From: Solibacillus sp. FSL W7-1464 | GTDB taxonomy: Bacteria > Bacillota > Bacilli > Bacillales_A > Planococcaceae | Assembly (NCBI RefSeq): GCF_038004425.1 | Contig: NZ_JBBORC010000001.1 | Coordinates: 1,775,001 to 1,839,000, forward strand | Direction of reading: 5' to 3' | DNA length: 64,000 nucleotides | Program-made: the position numbers and the translations under genes | Part shown: positions 46,535-55,637 of the stretch, one piece after another | Numbering within the stretch: position 1 is the stretch's first letter | Layout: each line of letters begins with the position of its first letter | The notes under the pieces: model-generated | What the model was told of the DNA's origin: nothing | Database searches by the model: none | Seen by the model: the letters and a program-made list of their open reading frames with translations, nothing else

Positions 46535-47939
46535 CACTAGCGTCGCATTAAAATAATTCAACGCTATAAATAAAACTGAATTTTCTGCAATATAATCCAG
46601 GCACAAAAAAATCCTTTATAATGGTTGGGCGGTAGTAAACCATCCAAATCCAAAATAAAGGACAATCGCATGGATAAGTTTACACGAAAAACATCATTTG
46701 AACAATGGTTTTCCCCTATTACCTCGACAAAATTAGAGGAATTGGTTGAATTCTATCAATTAAATTACTATACAAAGAAGTTACACGTCGTTTCATTTCT
46801 TAAATTATTGTTGTTTGCGCAGCTGAATGAAACCGAAAGTCTGCGTGCTGTCAGTGATACATTATTTTCAGACGACCTTCAAAAAGCGACGGATTTAGAA
46901 TCAATTAGCTTTTCACAGTTAGGGCGTCGGTTAAATCAAGTGCCGACAGATGTGTTCCAGCAGGTATTTCTCGATTTAGTCGCACAAATTCATGAGAAAT
47001 CACATTTTGAACAACGTCGAAAAGTGACGACACCACTCAAAATTATCGACTCGAGTACGTTGCCATTGAATTTGAACAATCACAAATGGGCTGAATTCCG
47101 TAAAACAAAGTCGGGAATCAAACTCCATTTACGTCTGGTTTACTTAGAAAAGGGCTGTTCGTATCCTGACAAAGCCGTGCTGACAAACGCAAAAGAACAT
47201 GATCGAGGCCAATTAGAAGTGCTAATTGACGACAAAGAATGCATGTACGTGTTCGACCGAGGTTACTTAGATTATGAGCGATTCGACCGCATGACAGACG
47301 ACGGCTATTTCTTTGTCTCACGCTTGCGCAAAAACGCTGTCACACGTGTGATAGAGCCATTTGAGCTACCCGAAAATTCAGCGGTATTATCCGATGAAAT
47401 GATTCTGATTGGTACGACGCAAAATCGTGCCGAAAATGCCTTTCGTCTCATCAAAGTACTGGATTCAAAGGGAAATGAGCTACATTTGATTACGAATCGT
47501 TTTGATTTAAGTGCAGACGAAATCGCTGAGTTGTACAAATCACGCTGGGCCATCGAGCTGTTCTTCAAATGGATGAAACAGCACTTAAACATTAAAAAGT
47601 TTTATGGGCAAAGTGAACAAGCTGTGCATAATCAAGTGTATATCGCGATGATCGTCTACTGCTTAAACGTACTGGCTCAGCTCCATACAAATAGTTCACG
47701 GACATACTTACAAATCAGTCGGTATTTAAAAGCAGCCCTATGGAAACCAGCGAAAATTTGGATTCGAAAAATCAAAGGAAATGCCGTCCCATAAAGAGTT
47801 TCACATTTCTGTCGCCCTCGCCAAAGGATATAGTAAAAAAATGGATGTTTACTACCTCTACTTGCGTGTCTTCGTTTTTCTTCTCAAAAGGGAAAGTTAG
47901 AAAACAGAAAATTCAGTAAATATTTACGCGACGGTAGTG
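46535..47939 (+). mobile_element. IS4-family element
   Basis: Left end CACTAGCGTCGCATTAAA and inverted right end CACTACCGTCGCGTAAAT form imperfect terminal repeats. GATAAATAT is duplicated at 46526-46534 and 47940-47948 (9 bp). The 1405-base element holds one transposase and sits 30 bases from the IS66 right duplication. Confidence 0.92.
46670..47794 (+). CDS. IS4-family transposase
   Basis: This 374-residue DDE transposase has its first D in LKIIDSSTLPL, its second in MYVFDRGYLDYERF and the YREK-like box in YKSRWAIELFFKWMKQHLNIKKF. ATG 46670 has AAAGGA six bases upstream, so a longer upstream frame is not used. It appears complete and potentially active. Confidence 0.93.
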   Translation: MDKFTRKTSFEQWFSPITSTKLEELVEFYQLNYYTKKLHVVSFLKLLLFAQLNETESLRAVSDTLFSDDLQKATDLESISFSQLGRRLNQVPTDVFQQVFLDLVAQIHEKSHFEQRRKVTTPLKIIDSSTLPLNLNNHKWAEFRKTKSGIKLHLRLVYLEKGCSYPDKAVLTNAKEHDRGQLEVLIDDKECMYVFDRGYLDYERFDRMTDDGYFFVSRLRKNAVTRVIEPFELPENSAVLSDEMILIGTTQNRAENAFRLIKVLDSKGNELHLITNRFDLSADEIAELYKSRWAIELFFKWMKQHLNIKKFYGQSEQAVHNQVYIAMIVYCLNVLAQLHTNSSRTYLQISRYLKAALWKPAKIWIRKIKGNAVP

Positions 47940-48621
47940 GATAAATATATACAACGAATATTGGACGATTTTTATTCTCATGTAATTCAAAATGAATCAT
48001 TAGAAAAAATTAATTTAGGAGACACCAGACACTTTGCAATTATGAATATGTTCTTGCAAGGATTCAATATGTTATCAATTGCTAGAATGGCTGGTCACGA
48101 TAATTTGGAAATGCAATTCAACTATTATTCTCATATAGACCATTATGTACAATCACAGGTTTATTTACTTGCACAAAAGAAACTTGAATTAAACATTGAA
48201 AATAACATAGGTAAAACCATAAACAATACTTCAAGATATTTATACGATAAGGGATTAATTTATGAAGATATCGTGCTCGAAAAACTAAGAAAAGTAGATT
48301 TCGGATACTGTAGTAATCTTGATTTCCCGAATGATTGTGTTGGTGAATGTAAAGTATGTCAACCTTTTTATATATTTAAACCAGCTGTAAATGATTTAGA
48401 AGAAGGGTTAAAGTGGTTAACCGATTACTCGCAATCTATTCAAAGAAATATACAGGAAGTTACTGAAATGATGTTTTCACTTAGCAAAAATATGTTTTAT
48501 GATTTTCAGAACCATAAGTATCAAGAATCTGGGCAAACTAAATTGAATTCTGCTTCCTCTCAACTAACAAGATTAATGGACCAGAGATCTACTGTTGAAG
48601 CATGGATTAGGAGATATAAAG

Positions 48622-49287
48622 ATGAGTGAAACTAAAGAGCCTGGGCGCCCTAAAAAAATTAGTGATGAAAAATTAAAAGAAATCGCACTTAGCATTAAAC
48701 ATAAAAATGGGAGGAAAAAAATTACTTTTCAATTTCTTCAAAATGAAACGGGTATTGGAAGACAAACGTGGAAACGCAGAATTGAGGACTATATTAATGA
48801 ACTAAATAAGCCAATTATTCTACCTACTAACGCTACATTGGAAGGTGTTTACTTTCCAAATATTGAAGATATTTTTGAACGACATAATAACAACAAAACA
48901 AAAATTATCGACGAATTTTACCATTTTGAAGAAATGTTTCGGCAAACTTTTCAAGAATTAACTTCATTAAAAGAAAAAATGGTTCATTTGGAACAATTAC
49001 CATATATAGTTGAAAAACAGAAAGAAGAAATAAAATTAGCTAAACAGAAGGCCATCCATTATGAGAATTTATACAAAACTTTAATCCTTACTAGTAGCTT
49101 TTCTCATCTTCGTGACCATAAAAACATTCAAGGAGATTTATTACAATTCAATAGTGGAACTGAACATCATATGACAGTAGAAGAAAATGAATTTAATAAA
49201 ATGTTTACTTCTGAAGGCCAAAAATCTGCTGAAGATTCCATTAAAAATCTAAGTACAATGTTTCCTGATTTATTTAAAGAGGAATAA
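48622..49287 (+). CDS. element protein D (TnpC-like helper)
   Basis: This 221-residue protein overlaps the end of recombinase C by 8 bases and starts at ATG 48622 after TAGGAG. The N-terminus is basic (ETKEPGRPKKISDEKLKEIA) with an HTH-like segment (ITFQFLQNETGIGRQTWKRRIEDYI). A coiled coil follows at about 95-155 (EEMFRQTFQELTSLKEKMVHLEQL...). The position and make-up resemble the small third proteins of Tn554-type recombinase trios, which aid orientation or excision. Homology is not certain. Confidence 0.7.
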   Translation: MSETKEPGRPKKISDEKLKEIALSIKHKNGRKKITFQFLQNETGIGRQTWKRRIEDYINELNKPIILPTNATLEGVYFPNIEDIFERHNNNKTKIIDEFYHFEEMFRQTFQELTSLKEKMVHLEQLPYIVEKQKEEIKLAKQKAIHYENLYKTLILTSSFSHLRDHKNIQGDLLQFNSGTEHHMTVEENEFNKMFTSEGQKSAEDSIKNLSTMFPDLFKEE

Positions 49288-49337
49288 ATTCATATTCTCC
49301 AAAATAACTTGGGGTCTCGTCAGAAAAGTAAAGTACT

Positions 49338-49448
49338 ATGGATATACAAATATATGAAGGCTTAATTCACAGTGTAATTACAGGGTGGTTTATTAGTTAT
49401 TTCATTTATAGGATACACGGCAGCTCATGGCGATTAAGTTGTGCTTAA
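49338..49448 (+). CDS. possible 36-residue membrane peptide
   Basis: The frame reads MDIQIYEGLIHSVITGWFISY... and ends in a basic, aromatic tail, with one hydrophobic stretch. The ribosome site is weak. It could be a small membrane peptide at the end of the element, or chance. Confidence 0.25.
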   Translation: MDIQIYEGLIHSVITGWFISYFIYRIHGSSWRLSCA

Positions 49449-49605
49449 TACATGGTTGAGAATCTTTTAAGGATAACAAATAAAATTATTGAATATATTT
49501 ATATACTTCCAAAAGAATTAAAATAGAACTTGAACAAATAACCATAGAAGAAAGCAAGACGAAGTTAAAAAAGTATTGAATTTACTTAGTTCTTAAATCC
49601 ATAGA

Positions 49606-49652
49606 AGAATCCGTTTGATCAATCTTTTTTTCAAAATGGATTCTTTTTTTTC
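49606..49652 (+). terminator. terminator downstream of element protein D
   Basis: AGAATCC-GTTTG pairs with CAAAAT-GGATTCT and is followed by TTTTTTTT. Confidence 0.75.
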
Positions 49653-49754
49653 AGCAATTTGAAGAGCTACTCTTCTTTAAATCTAAACTATATACACCTG
49701 TCTCCGTTAAATATAGCTCTACTTTAAGAGTGCAGTTACTCCGTTTATTTGTGG

Positions 49755-49985
49755 TCCTTACGTTGATCCTCTTTACTCGACTTAACTTCATTGATGATGA
49801 TTTTCTCCTCGTTATATTCAATCACATCAACACGTTATTTATTAGGTAACACGACCTCACTTGCTACATACATCGCATTGATTTCAAAATTTTAGATTAG
49901 GTACATCCACGTTCGTAATCACACTTGAAATAATGCCCGTACTATAATTCGGTAGGCGTGGTGCTCGGCAAAATCAAAAAGTGAA
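49755..49985 (-). pseudogene. decayed unidentified gene fragment
   Basis: The minus strand reads PNYSTGIISSVITNVDVPNLKF, then after a one-base shift NAMYVASEVVLPNK, a stop, and RVDVIEYNEEKIIINEVKSS. Such a continuous protein-like pattern broken by one frameshift and one stop suggests a decayed gene. I do not recognise the family. The VxVIEYNxxxIIINEVKSS tail is reminiscent of nuclease-fold proteins. Confidence 0.4.
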
Positions 49986-50213
49986 TGGATTCCCCAAATT
50001 ACTCGTCATTTAAATCAACAATTTTTTCTTGTCACATGTTTTGAATATTGCGATCAAAAAAGACCACTAGTGCGGAACATTAAGCCACTCAATGCGGACA
50101 ATTGAGCCACCGAGTGCGGAAACTTTGAGCCACTTACATATATTCCCTTAAACCTCCTGTATAATGAAGGAGCATGCCACCCAGCATGACACTTCAGAAC
50201 AGGAGGATTTTTT

Positions 50214-51755
50214 ATGATTGATTACCGTAAAATACTAGCTCTTTCCTTTGATGGCATTAGCCAAAGAACGATTAGCGCTAGCACCGGACACTCTCGCAAT
50301 ACCATATCTGACGTAATCCAACGTGCGAGAAATCTCAGGATTACTTTGTTAAACGACACGATGACAAACGCTTGGCTAGAGGAATATCTTTACCCCGAGA
50401 AACAGCCAATTGAAAAAGGCTATTATCCTGTGGATTGGGAGAAGGTGCATAAAGAATTACAGAAAAAGCATGTGACGCTCAAACTTTTACATCACGAGTA
50501 CGCGCTAGCTGCAAAGGAAGCAGAGAAAATCCCCTATGCCTATCGGACATTCGCTGAAAAATATGGTCATTATGCGCGAAAATTTAAACTAACGATGCCG
50601 CTAAGACGCAAGCCAGGTGAAATTATGGAAGTCGATTGGGCTGGTGCAACACTCTCTATTCGAGACCGTGCAACAGGTGAAGAAATGCCTGCGTATGTAT
50701 TCGTCGCTGCTTTGCCGTACAGCCAAATGATGTATGTAGAAGCTTTTTTAGACATGAAATCGACGAGTTGGTTAACAGCACACATCCATGCCTTCGATTA
50801 TTTTGGTGGTGTTACGGAAACCCTTGTACCTGATAATTTAAAAACCGGTGTCATTAAAGCGAAACGCGAAGAATCTGTTTTAAATGAGGCATACCGTGAA
50901 CTGGCTGATCACTATCGTACAGTTATCGTGCCAAGTCGTGTGCAAAAGCCAAAAGATAAGCCAAGTGCCGAAGGTAGCGTAGGACATGCCTCAAGACAAA
51001 TCATCGCTGCATTACGCAACGCACAGTGTTTTCACATTAACGAGCTGAATCAGTATATCGCTGAAAAATTAGAAGAAATCAACACAACCGATTTTCAAAA
51101 ACGTCCAGGAACACGAAAAAGCGTATTTGAGGAAGAAGAGAAAAGCACTCTCCAGCAACTGCCTCAAACACGCTTCAAAATGACGGAATGGAAAACCGCC
51201 AAGGTTCAACTGAACTACCACATCCAAGTTGAACGCATGTATTATTCCGTCCCTTACGAATACGCCCGTGAATCGGTCGATATTCGTTTAACAACAGATC
51301 TAATTGAAGTGTACTTTAAAGAAGCACGAATTGCATCCCATAAACGATTAAAAGGTGAGATAGGACAATATTCTACAAACATTGATCATATGCCAGATCA
51401 CCATCGTTCTTACGTAGAACATAATCCTGAAAACGTAACTAAATGGGCAACAACCATCGGTTCATTTACGGAAAAATATGTCGCGTATATTTTAGAAAAT
51501 CATGTAGAGAAAAAAGCACTCCAAATTTTAAGTACATTACAAAACATGGTGAAGAAATATACGGCAGAAGAACTTGAGCAAGCCATTAAGACGTTACTTG
51601 AAATCTCATCAAGCCCCTCTAATACAGTTTTAAAAGGCCTATTAGAAAGAACAAAACAGGCTTCAAAAACAAAGAGCGTACCATCCATAAAAACTTCGAA
51701 TGAAAATCACGGATTTACACGTGGTGCTGCTTATTTCGGGAGGGAGAAAAAATGA
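50214..51755 (+). CDS. istA: IS21-family transposase IstA
   Basis: This 513-residue DDE transposase has an HTH in SFDGISQRTISASTGHSRNTISDVI. The catalytic D is in GEIMEVDWAGATL, the second in LVPDNLKTGV and E in DKPSAEGSVGHASR. The C-terminal segment (VERMYYSVPYEYA) is of the IS21 type. CAGGAGG precedes the ATG. It differs in sequence from element 1, so this is a second, separate IS21 subgroup. Confidence 0.94.
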   Translation: MIDYRKILALSFDGISQRTISASTGHSRNTISDVIQRARNLRITLLNDTMTNAWLEEYLYPEKQPIEKGYYPVDWEKVHKELQKKHVTLKLLHHEYALAAKEAEKIPYAYRTFAEKYGHYARKFKLTMPLRRKPGEIMEVDWAGATLSIRDRATGEEMPAYVFVAALPYSQMMYVEAFLDMKSTSWLTAHIHAFDYFGGVTETLVPDNLKTGVIKAKREESVLNEAYRELADHYRTVIVPSRVQKPKDKPSAEGSVGHASRQIIAALRNAQCFHINELNQYIAEKLEEINTTDFQKRPGTRKSVFEEEEKSTLQQLPQTRFKMTEWKTAKVQLNYHIQVERMYYSVPYEYARESVDIRLTTDLIEVYFKEARIASHKRLKGEIGQYSTNIDHMPDHHRSYVEHNPENVTKWATTIGSFTEKYVAYILENHVEKKALQILSTLQNMVKKYTAEELEQAIKTLLEISSSPSNTVLKGLLERTKQASKTKSVPSIKTSNENHGFTRGAAYFGREKK

Positions 51756-52510
51756 GTAAACAAGAAACACTACGTAAGCTTTCAGAAATGGGTTTAAGCG
51801 CAATGGCGGAACTCTATCAGGAAATCAACCAAAATCCAGCCTATCGTGATATGGATTTTAATGATCTTTTTAGTCTCTTAACAGATACAGAATATGATCG
51901 CCGCAAATCGAATAAACTCGCTCGTTTAATCAAACAAGCGACGTTCAATGAGCCGTCGGCTGCCATTGAAGATATTGAATACCATCCAGATCGCCGTTTA
52001 GATAAAAACCTCATCTTAGAATTAGCTACAGGAAACTACATTCAAAATCACCACAACATCATTTTAATGGGCGCTTCAGGCAACGGAAAAAGCTATATAG
52101 CCAATGCATTCGGTGTTCATGCCTGCCGTCAATTTCACAAAGTTAAATATATACGCCTCCCGGAACTACTAGATGAACTAGCTGTAGCGAAATATGAAGC
52201 AGATGGCAGCTACCGAAAACTTATTCAGCATTACAAAAAAATCGATTTACTCATTATAGACGAATGGCTTTTAACAGACCTATCAGAGGAACAAGTTTTA
52301 AACGTTTTCGAAATTGTGGAGGCTCGTTTAAAAAAGGCTTCAACTATCTTCTGTTCTCAATTTGCGCCGGAAGGCTGGTACGCGAAACTTGGCCATGCCC
52401 AAATCGCAGACGCTATCTTAGACCGTATTGTACATGATTCTTACCACATTTTAATTGATGGCGAAGTCTCGATGCGCGAGCGCCATGGTCTAAAACCACT
52501 TAAGCGATAG
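51752..52510 (+). CDS. istB: IS21 helper ATPase IstB
   Basis: This 252-residue AAA+ helper overlaps istA by four bases (ATGA). Walker A is MGASGNGKSYIANA (about 107-120) and Walker B is LLIIDEWLL (about 167-175). Sensor residues lie in DAILDRIVHDSYHI. Intact. Confidence 0.94.
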   Translation: MSKQETLRKLSEMGLSAMAELYQEINQNPAYRDMDFNDLFSLLTDTEYDRRKSNKLARLIKQATFNEPSAAIEDIEYHPDRRLDKNLILELATGNYIQNHHNIILMGASGNGKSYIANAFGVHACRQFHKVKYIRLPELLDELAVAKYEADGSYRKLIQHYKKIDLLIIDEWLLTDLSEEQVLNVFEIVEARLKKASTIFCSQFAPEGWYAKLGHAQIADAILDRIVHDSYHILIDGEVSMRERHGLKPLKR

Positions 52511-52524
52511 ATTATTTTCAAATT

Positions 52525-52572
52525 AAAAAGGAAAACAACTAGCTGCAATTTCAGTAGTTGTTTTCCTTTTCT
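52525..52572 (+). terminator. terminator of IS21 element 2
   Basis: AAAGGAAAACAACTA pairs with TAGTTGTTTTCCTTT, a perfect 15-bp stem just inside the right iterons. Confidence 0.85.
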
Positions 52573-52661
52573 TAATAGTGGCTCAATTGTCCGCAATCGG
52601 TGGCTCAAAACTCCGCATTCACTGGCTTAAAGTTCCGCACTGCTGGCTCAAACGCTCCGCA

Positions 52662-53085
52662 GTACTCAGTTTTACCGAAGCTACTATAGACACGATGGCG
52701 AAGCACTTAATAGCCGTTTTTATGAACGCCCAAGTAATAGAGTAGGGGTTGTTATATTGCTTGTAAACTAAGGCGGTTATTTTCCTGTAATCATCTTCCC
52801 GCCACCTTTTTAAAAAAAGTGTACCATGCATTTTGGAATACATAGTTAGATATAGAGTAATCAAGTTAGTGACCTTAAGTATGTATCTTTTTAATACACA
52901 TTATTTAACCAGGAATTCTTTCATATTTGAATTGAAGATTGGCTAAATAAAATAAAATGCTACTAGCGATTAAAGGAGATACTTTAGTTAGGAAACTAAT
53001 GGTAAGGGGTAAGTAGGTAGAGAAGCTTTCATAAGAGAAGATAGGACAAGCTTGAACGAGCACTAGAATCTTAATATAAAAACAG
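52662..53085. other. AT-rich spacer between IS21 element 2 and the sulfur island
   Basis: No gene is convincingly supported. The 3' half of ligD is not here, so the right boundary of the insertion that broke ligD cannot be placed. Confidence 0.45.
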
Positions 53086-53114
53086 TTGACAAAATACCCT
53101 GTAGGGTATAATAT
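53086..53114 (+). promoter_or_regulatory. promoter with perfect CstR operator
   Basis: TTGACA at 53086 is followed by ATACCC-TGTA-GGGTAT (53094-53109), a perfect palindrome matching the CstR/CsoR consensus. It overlaps the -10 region (TATAAT at 53107 or TAATAT at 53109). It would make the downstream CoA-disulfide reductase persulfide-inducible. Confidence 0.8.
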
Positions 53115-53166
53115 TTGTGTTAGAAATAGATTATTTGCAAATTTAAGAAGAGGCAGAGGAGGGTTC

Positions 53167-54548
53167 ATGATGAAAAAAGTAGTCATAATTGGTGGAGTTG
53201 CTGGCGGTGCTTCCTCAGCAGCAAGAAATTATTAATGATGACACCGGATTCATTTGAAGAAAAGCATAATATTGACGCCCGTGTAAATAGTGAGGTAATT
53301 GCGATTAACCGAACCGACAAAACGGTGACAGTGAAAAACGTTGTAACTGGTGAACAATCGGCAGAATCATACGATAAATTAGTATTATCGCCTGGAGCTA
53401 GTCCGATGGCCATCTCCTACAATTAATTCCACACCATGATCTACCATTTCCTTATGCAAAATTTGAACCATGTCATCATCAAATGGTGTTAAAATTTGTG
53501 GAGCAAACTCCACAAGGGATACCGAAAGCCAGCTAAACGTAGATTTTCAGCTACTTCAACGCCAATAAAGCCCCCAAGAACCGCAATATTTTGCGCATCT
53601 TGCTTAACAACGGCTTTTTATAAACGCTCGATATCTACGACTTTTCTAACGGTAAAGACATGCGGTAAATCACTACCCGGTAATTTCGGCAGGCGATGCC
53701 ATTGAGGTGTACCACCGCTAAATGAACAAGCAAACGCGTCTGGCGTTAGCCGGACCTGCACAACGTCAAGCCCGTGCAGTAGCAGATCATATGTATGGAA
53801 TGACGGTTACAAATAAAGGGGTAATTGGCTCATCCAGTATTCAAGTTTTTGATTATGCAGCAGCTGCAACAGGTTTAAATGAGCGTACAGCAAAGTAAAG
53901 TGGATTGTCGGTCGATGCGGTGTATGTCATTACACTGGATAAAGTTGGATTGATGCCTTCGAGTAATCCACTACATTTTAAACTAATTTACGAGGTGCCA
54001 ACGAGTCGCATCATTGGGGCACAAGCTTATAGGTAAGGGCATTGCCTATAAACGAATTGTTGTTATTGCTACGCTTATTACGATGAACGGGACGATTGAG
54101 GACTTAAAGAAATTAGAGCTTTCATATTCACCGATGTTTTCAACAGCAAAGGATGTCGTGAATTTAGCGGCATTAGTTGCAACAAACTTAATGGCAGGAC
54201 GCTTTAAGCAAGTACGTGTGAGTGACGTACGTGATTTAGTGGAAGAAGAAGCGTATATTGTCGATGTACGTGAAGTAAATGAGTTTGCACAAGGTGCCTT
54301 AAAAGGGCAGTCAATATTCCATTAAGTGAGTTACGTGCACGTTTGCATGAAATTCCGACAGATGTACCAGTTTATGTGCACTGTGTTCATCACAGCGTAG
54401 CTATAATGCAGTAATGGAATTGAATAATAATGGGTATAAAAATGTTAAGAATATTTCAGGTTCGTTTTTAGGAATTTCTTTATTTGAGTATTACCAGGAT
54501 CAAGCAAAAAACCGTGATCCGATTGTGACAAATTATAATTTTAAATAA
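53167..54548 (+). pseudogene. CoA-disulfide reductase-rhodanese fusion, rearranged
   Basis: The start (KKVVIIGGVAGGASSAAR) after AGGAGGG is a CoADR FAD motif. A deletion of about 40 codons then leads to MTPDSFEEKHNIDARVNSEV... up to SPGASPM. From 53405 to about 53702 the sequence is inverted: the minus strand reads PGSDLPHVFTVRKVVDIERL, then IAVLGGFIGVEVAENLRLAG. The plus strand resumes at GDAIEV (53694), after loss of roughly 90 codons. The C-terminal half contains nonsense codons (near 53726 and 53896) and frameshifts (near 54028, 54310 and 54390). A rhodanese domain with the active-site CRSSQRSYN ends at 54548. The parent enzyme couples CoA persulfide or disulfide reduction with sulfur transfer; this copy is dead. 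Confidence 0.85.
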
Positions 54549-54587
54549 GCTATAGAGAGCCAACTGTTGGTAGAGAGGAATTTTCAG

Positions 54588-55634
54588 ATGACGTATATAT
54601 CTTTAGGACAAGTAAATATTCCGATCGCATGGCTCGCTTTCTTACTTGCTATTTTTTATAGCGATTTTAGAAGTCGGAAGGCAGGTGTAGCAACAAATAA
54701 ATTATTAGAGCAACTTGTCATTACCTATATTCTCGTTTGGAAGTTCAGCTATATCCTATTTTCTTTACCTGACTTTATAAAAGCACCGTTATCACTAGTT
54801 TATTTTGACGGAGGGCTAAGAGGACATATTCTCGCATTAGTGGTGCTTGCTTTTATTCTATTAAGAAAAAGACAAATACTAGTATGGGCAGATATTTGGA
54901 TATACTGGGCAAGGGTTGTGGCTGTAATTAACGTCATTAGTTTAGGGTTTCAGGAGCACTGGCTGCTTGCGGTGATCTGGCTTTTGGCCCTTGTACTTGT
55001 TGAAAGAAAATATCAACACGGGCTGTTACTCGGACAGTTTTTACTACTAGCATGGTTGAATGGCTTTACGAGTAGTCTAACACTCGTCCATCTTTTTGTT
55101 TTGTTAACAGTGTATCTAAAAACAAAGCAAGCACAGTATTTGGTTATTACGGGTATTTTAAGTTTAGTGGCAATGATGCTTGTGGATGTAGAGAGAGCAA
55201 CTGAAACAATAGCCCATGAAATGATTGATTTACCGACAACGACCGGGGAAATGTATAATTTATCGGAGCAAGAGCAGAAACTGACCATAGTTAACTTCTT
55301 CGCAACCTGGTGTCCACCATGTAAAGCAGAAATGCCACACTTGCAAAGCTTTGCGGGAAATTTACCGGCGGGGGTAGCGCTCATCGGGGTGAACTTAACA
55401 GACCGTGATAATGGCGAGCAGGCATTGGCTAATTTTATGGAAACTTATGAAGTGACCTATCCAATTTTAATGGATGAAACAGATGAAGTAGGAACTGCCT
55501 TTCGGGTAATGTCCATTCCGACAACCGTGCTACTTAATGCACAAGGTGAGGAACTGGAGCGCATCGTAGGCCCTGTCAGTGAAGAGGGCTTGCGCCAATT
55601 AATCAAAAAACATCAAACATATTTGGAGGAATAA
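54588..55634 (+). CDS. membrane-thioredoxin fusion (TlpA-like reductase)
   Basis: This 348-residue protein is made of six or seven membrane helices (residues about 12-200) fused to an extracytoplasmic thioredoxin domain (about 210-345). The active site is NFFATWCPPCKAEMPHLQSF and the cis-proline is in MSIPTTVLL. The membrane part (YSDFRSRKAG, LSLVYFDGGLRGHILALVV) faintly resembles prolipoprotein diacylglyceryl transferase. It probably moves reducing power to extracytoplasmic thiols. ATG 54588 follows GAGAGGAA, and an upstream TTG is ignored. It lies 3 bases from trxA, and ccdA lies further down in the same block. Confidence 0.85.
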   Translation: MTYISLGQVNIPIAWLAFLLAIFYSDFRSRKAGVATNKLLEQLVITYILVWKFSYILFSLPDFIKAPLSLVYFDGGLRGHILALVVLAFILLRKRQILVWADIWIYWARVVAVINVISLGFQEHWLLAVIWLLALVLVERKYQHGLLLGQFLLLAWLNGFTSSLTLVHLFVLLTVYLKTKQAQYLVITGILSLVAMMLVDVERATETIAHEMIDLPTTTGEMYNLSEQEQKLTIVNFFATWCPPCKAEMPHLQSFAGNLPAGVALIGVNLTDRDNGEQALANFMETYEVTYPILMDETDEVGTAFRVMSIPTTVLLNAQGEELERIVGPVSEEGLRQLIKKHQTYLEE

Positions 55635-55637
55635 AAC

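Larger units (their letters stand above)
43126..48629 (+). pseudogene. tyrosine recombinase C, split by two insertion sequences
   Basis: Three pieces (43126-44061, 46505-46534 and 47949-48629) join in frame once IS66 and the IS4-family element are removed with one copy of each target duplication. The result is a recombinase of about 548 residues. The first piece has R in LPMRIIEVLKLKKN (about residue 219). The last has GDTRHFAI (about 346), RMAGHDN (about 370) and the tyrosine-bearing FNYYSHIDHY (about 380). A cysteine cluster follows (CSNLDFPNDCVGECKVC). Start is 43126 or 43138: AAGGGG touches the first ATG and lies 12 bases before the second. It is inactive as it stands and, given the clean joins, recently so. 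Confidence 0.8.
35812..49652 (+). mobile_element. two-recombinase element inserted in ligD (with nested ISs)
   Basis: This AT-rich island starts where ligD homology ends. It carries four same-strand genes in an operon-like row: tyrosine recombinase A (36048), a giant multi-HTH protein B (37304), tyrosine recombinase C (43126) and a small protein D (48622). A set of two integrases plus helper proteins recalls Tn554-type and other tyrosine-recombinase-trio elements, but protein B is much larger. IS21-, IS66- and IS4-family elements lie inside it. No passenger gene with a known function is seen. The left end is placed by loss of ligD homology. The right end is uncertain, taken here at the terminator after D. 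Confidence 0.7.
50049..52661 (+). mobile_element. IS21-family element 2 with 22-bp end iterons
   Basis: It holds istA and istB on the plus strand. Left iterons start at 50071, 50093 and 50115 (TGCGGA...GAGCCAC), with a degenerate one at 50049. Inverted right iterons end at 52595, 52617, 52639 and 52661. All are spaced by 22 bases. These are probable IstA-binding sites. No target duplication is evident, so the element may have recombined after insertion. Confidence 0.85.

Noticed and set aside
50049-50133. Regular 22-bp repeats that might suggest a CRISPR array
   Set aside because: There are no variable spacers and no cas genes, and matching inverted copies lie at the other end of an IS21 element, so they are IS end iterons.
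52619-52864. Minus-strand frame of 81 codons
   Set aside because: It overlaps the IS21 right iterons, has no ribosome site and no recognisable family.
53235-53426. Separate 63-residue gene starting inside the CoA-disulfide reductase region
   Set aside because: The sequence is the internal part of the same reductase left after a deletion, not an independent gene.
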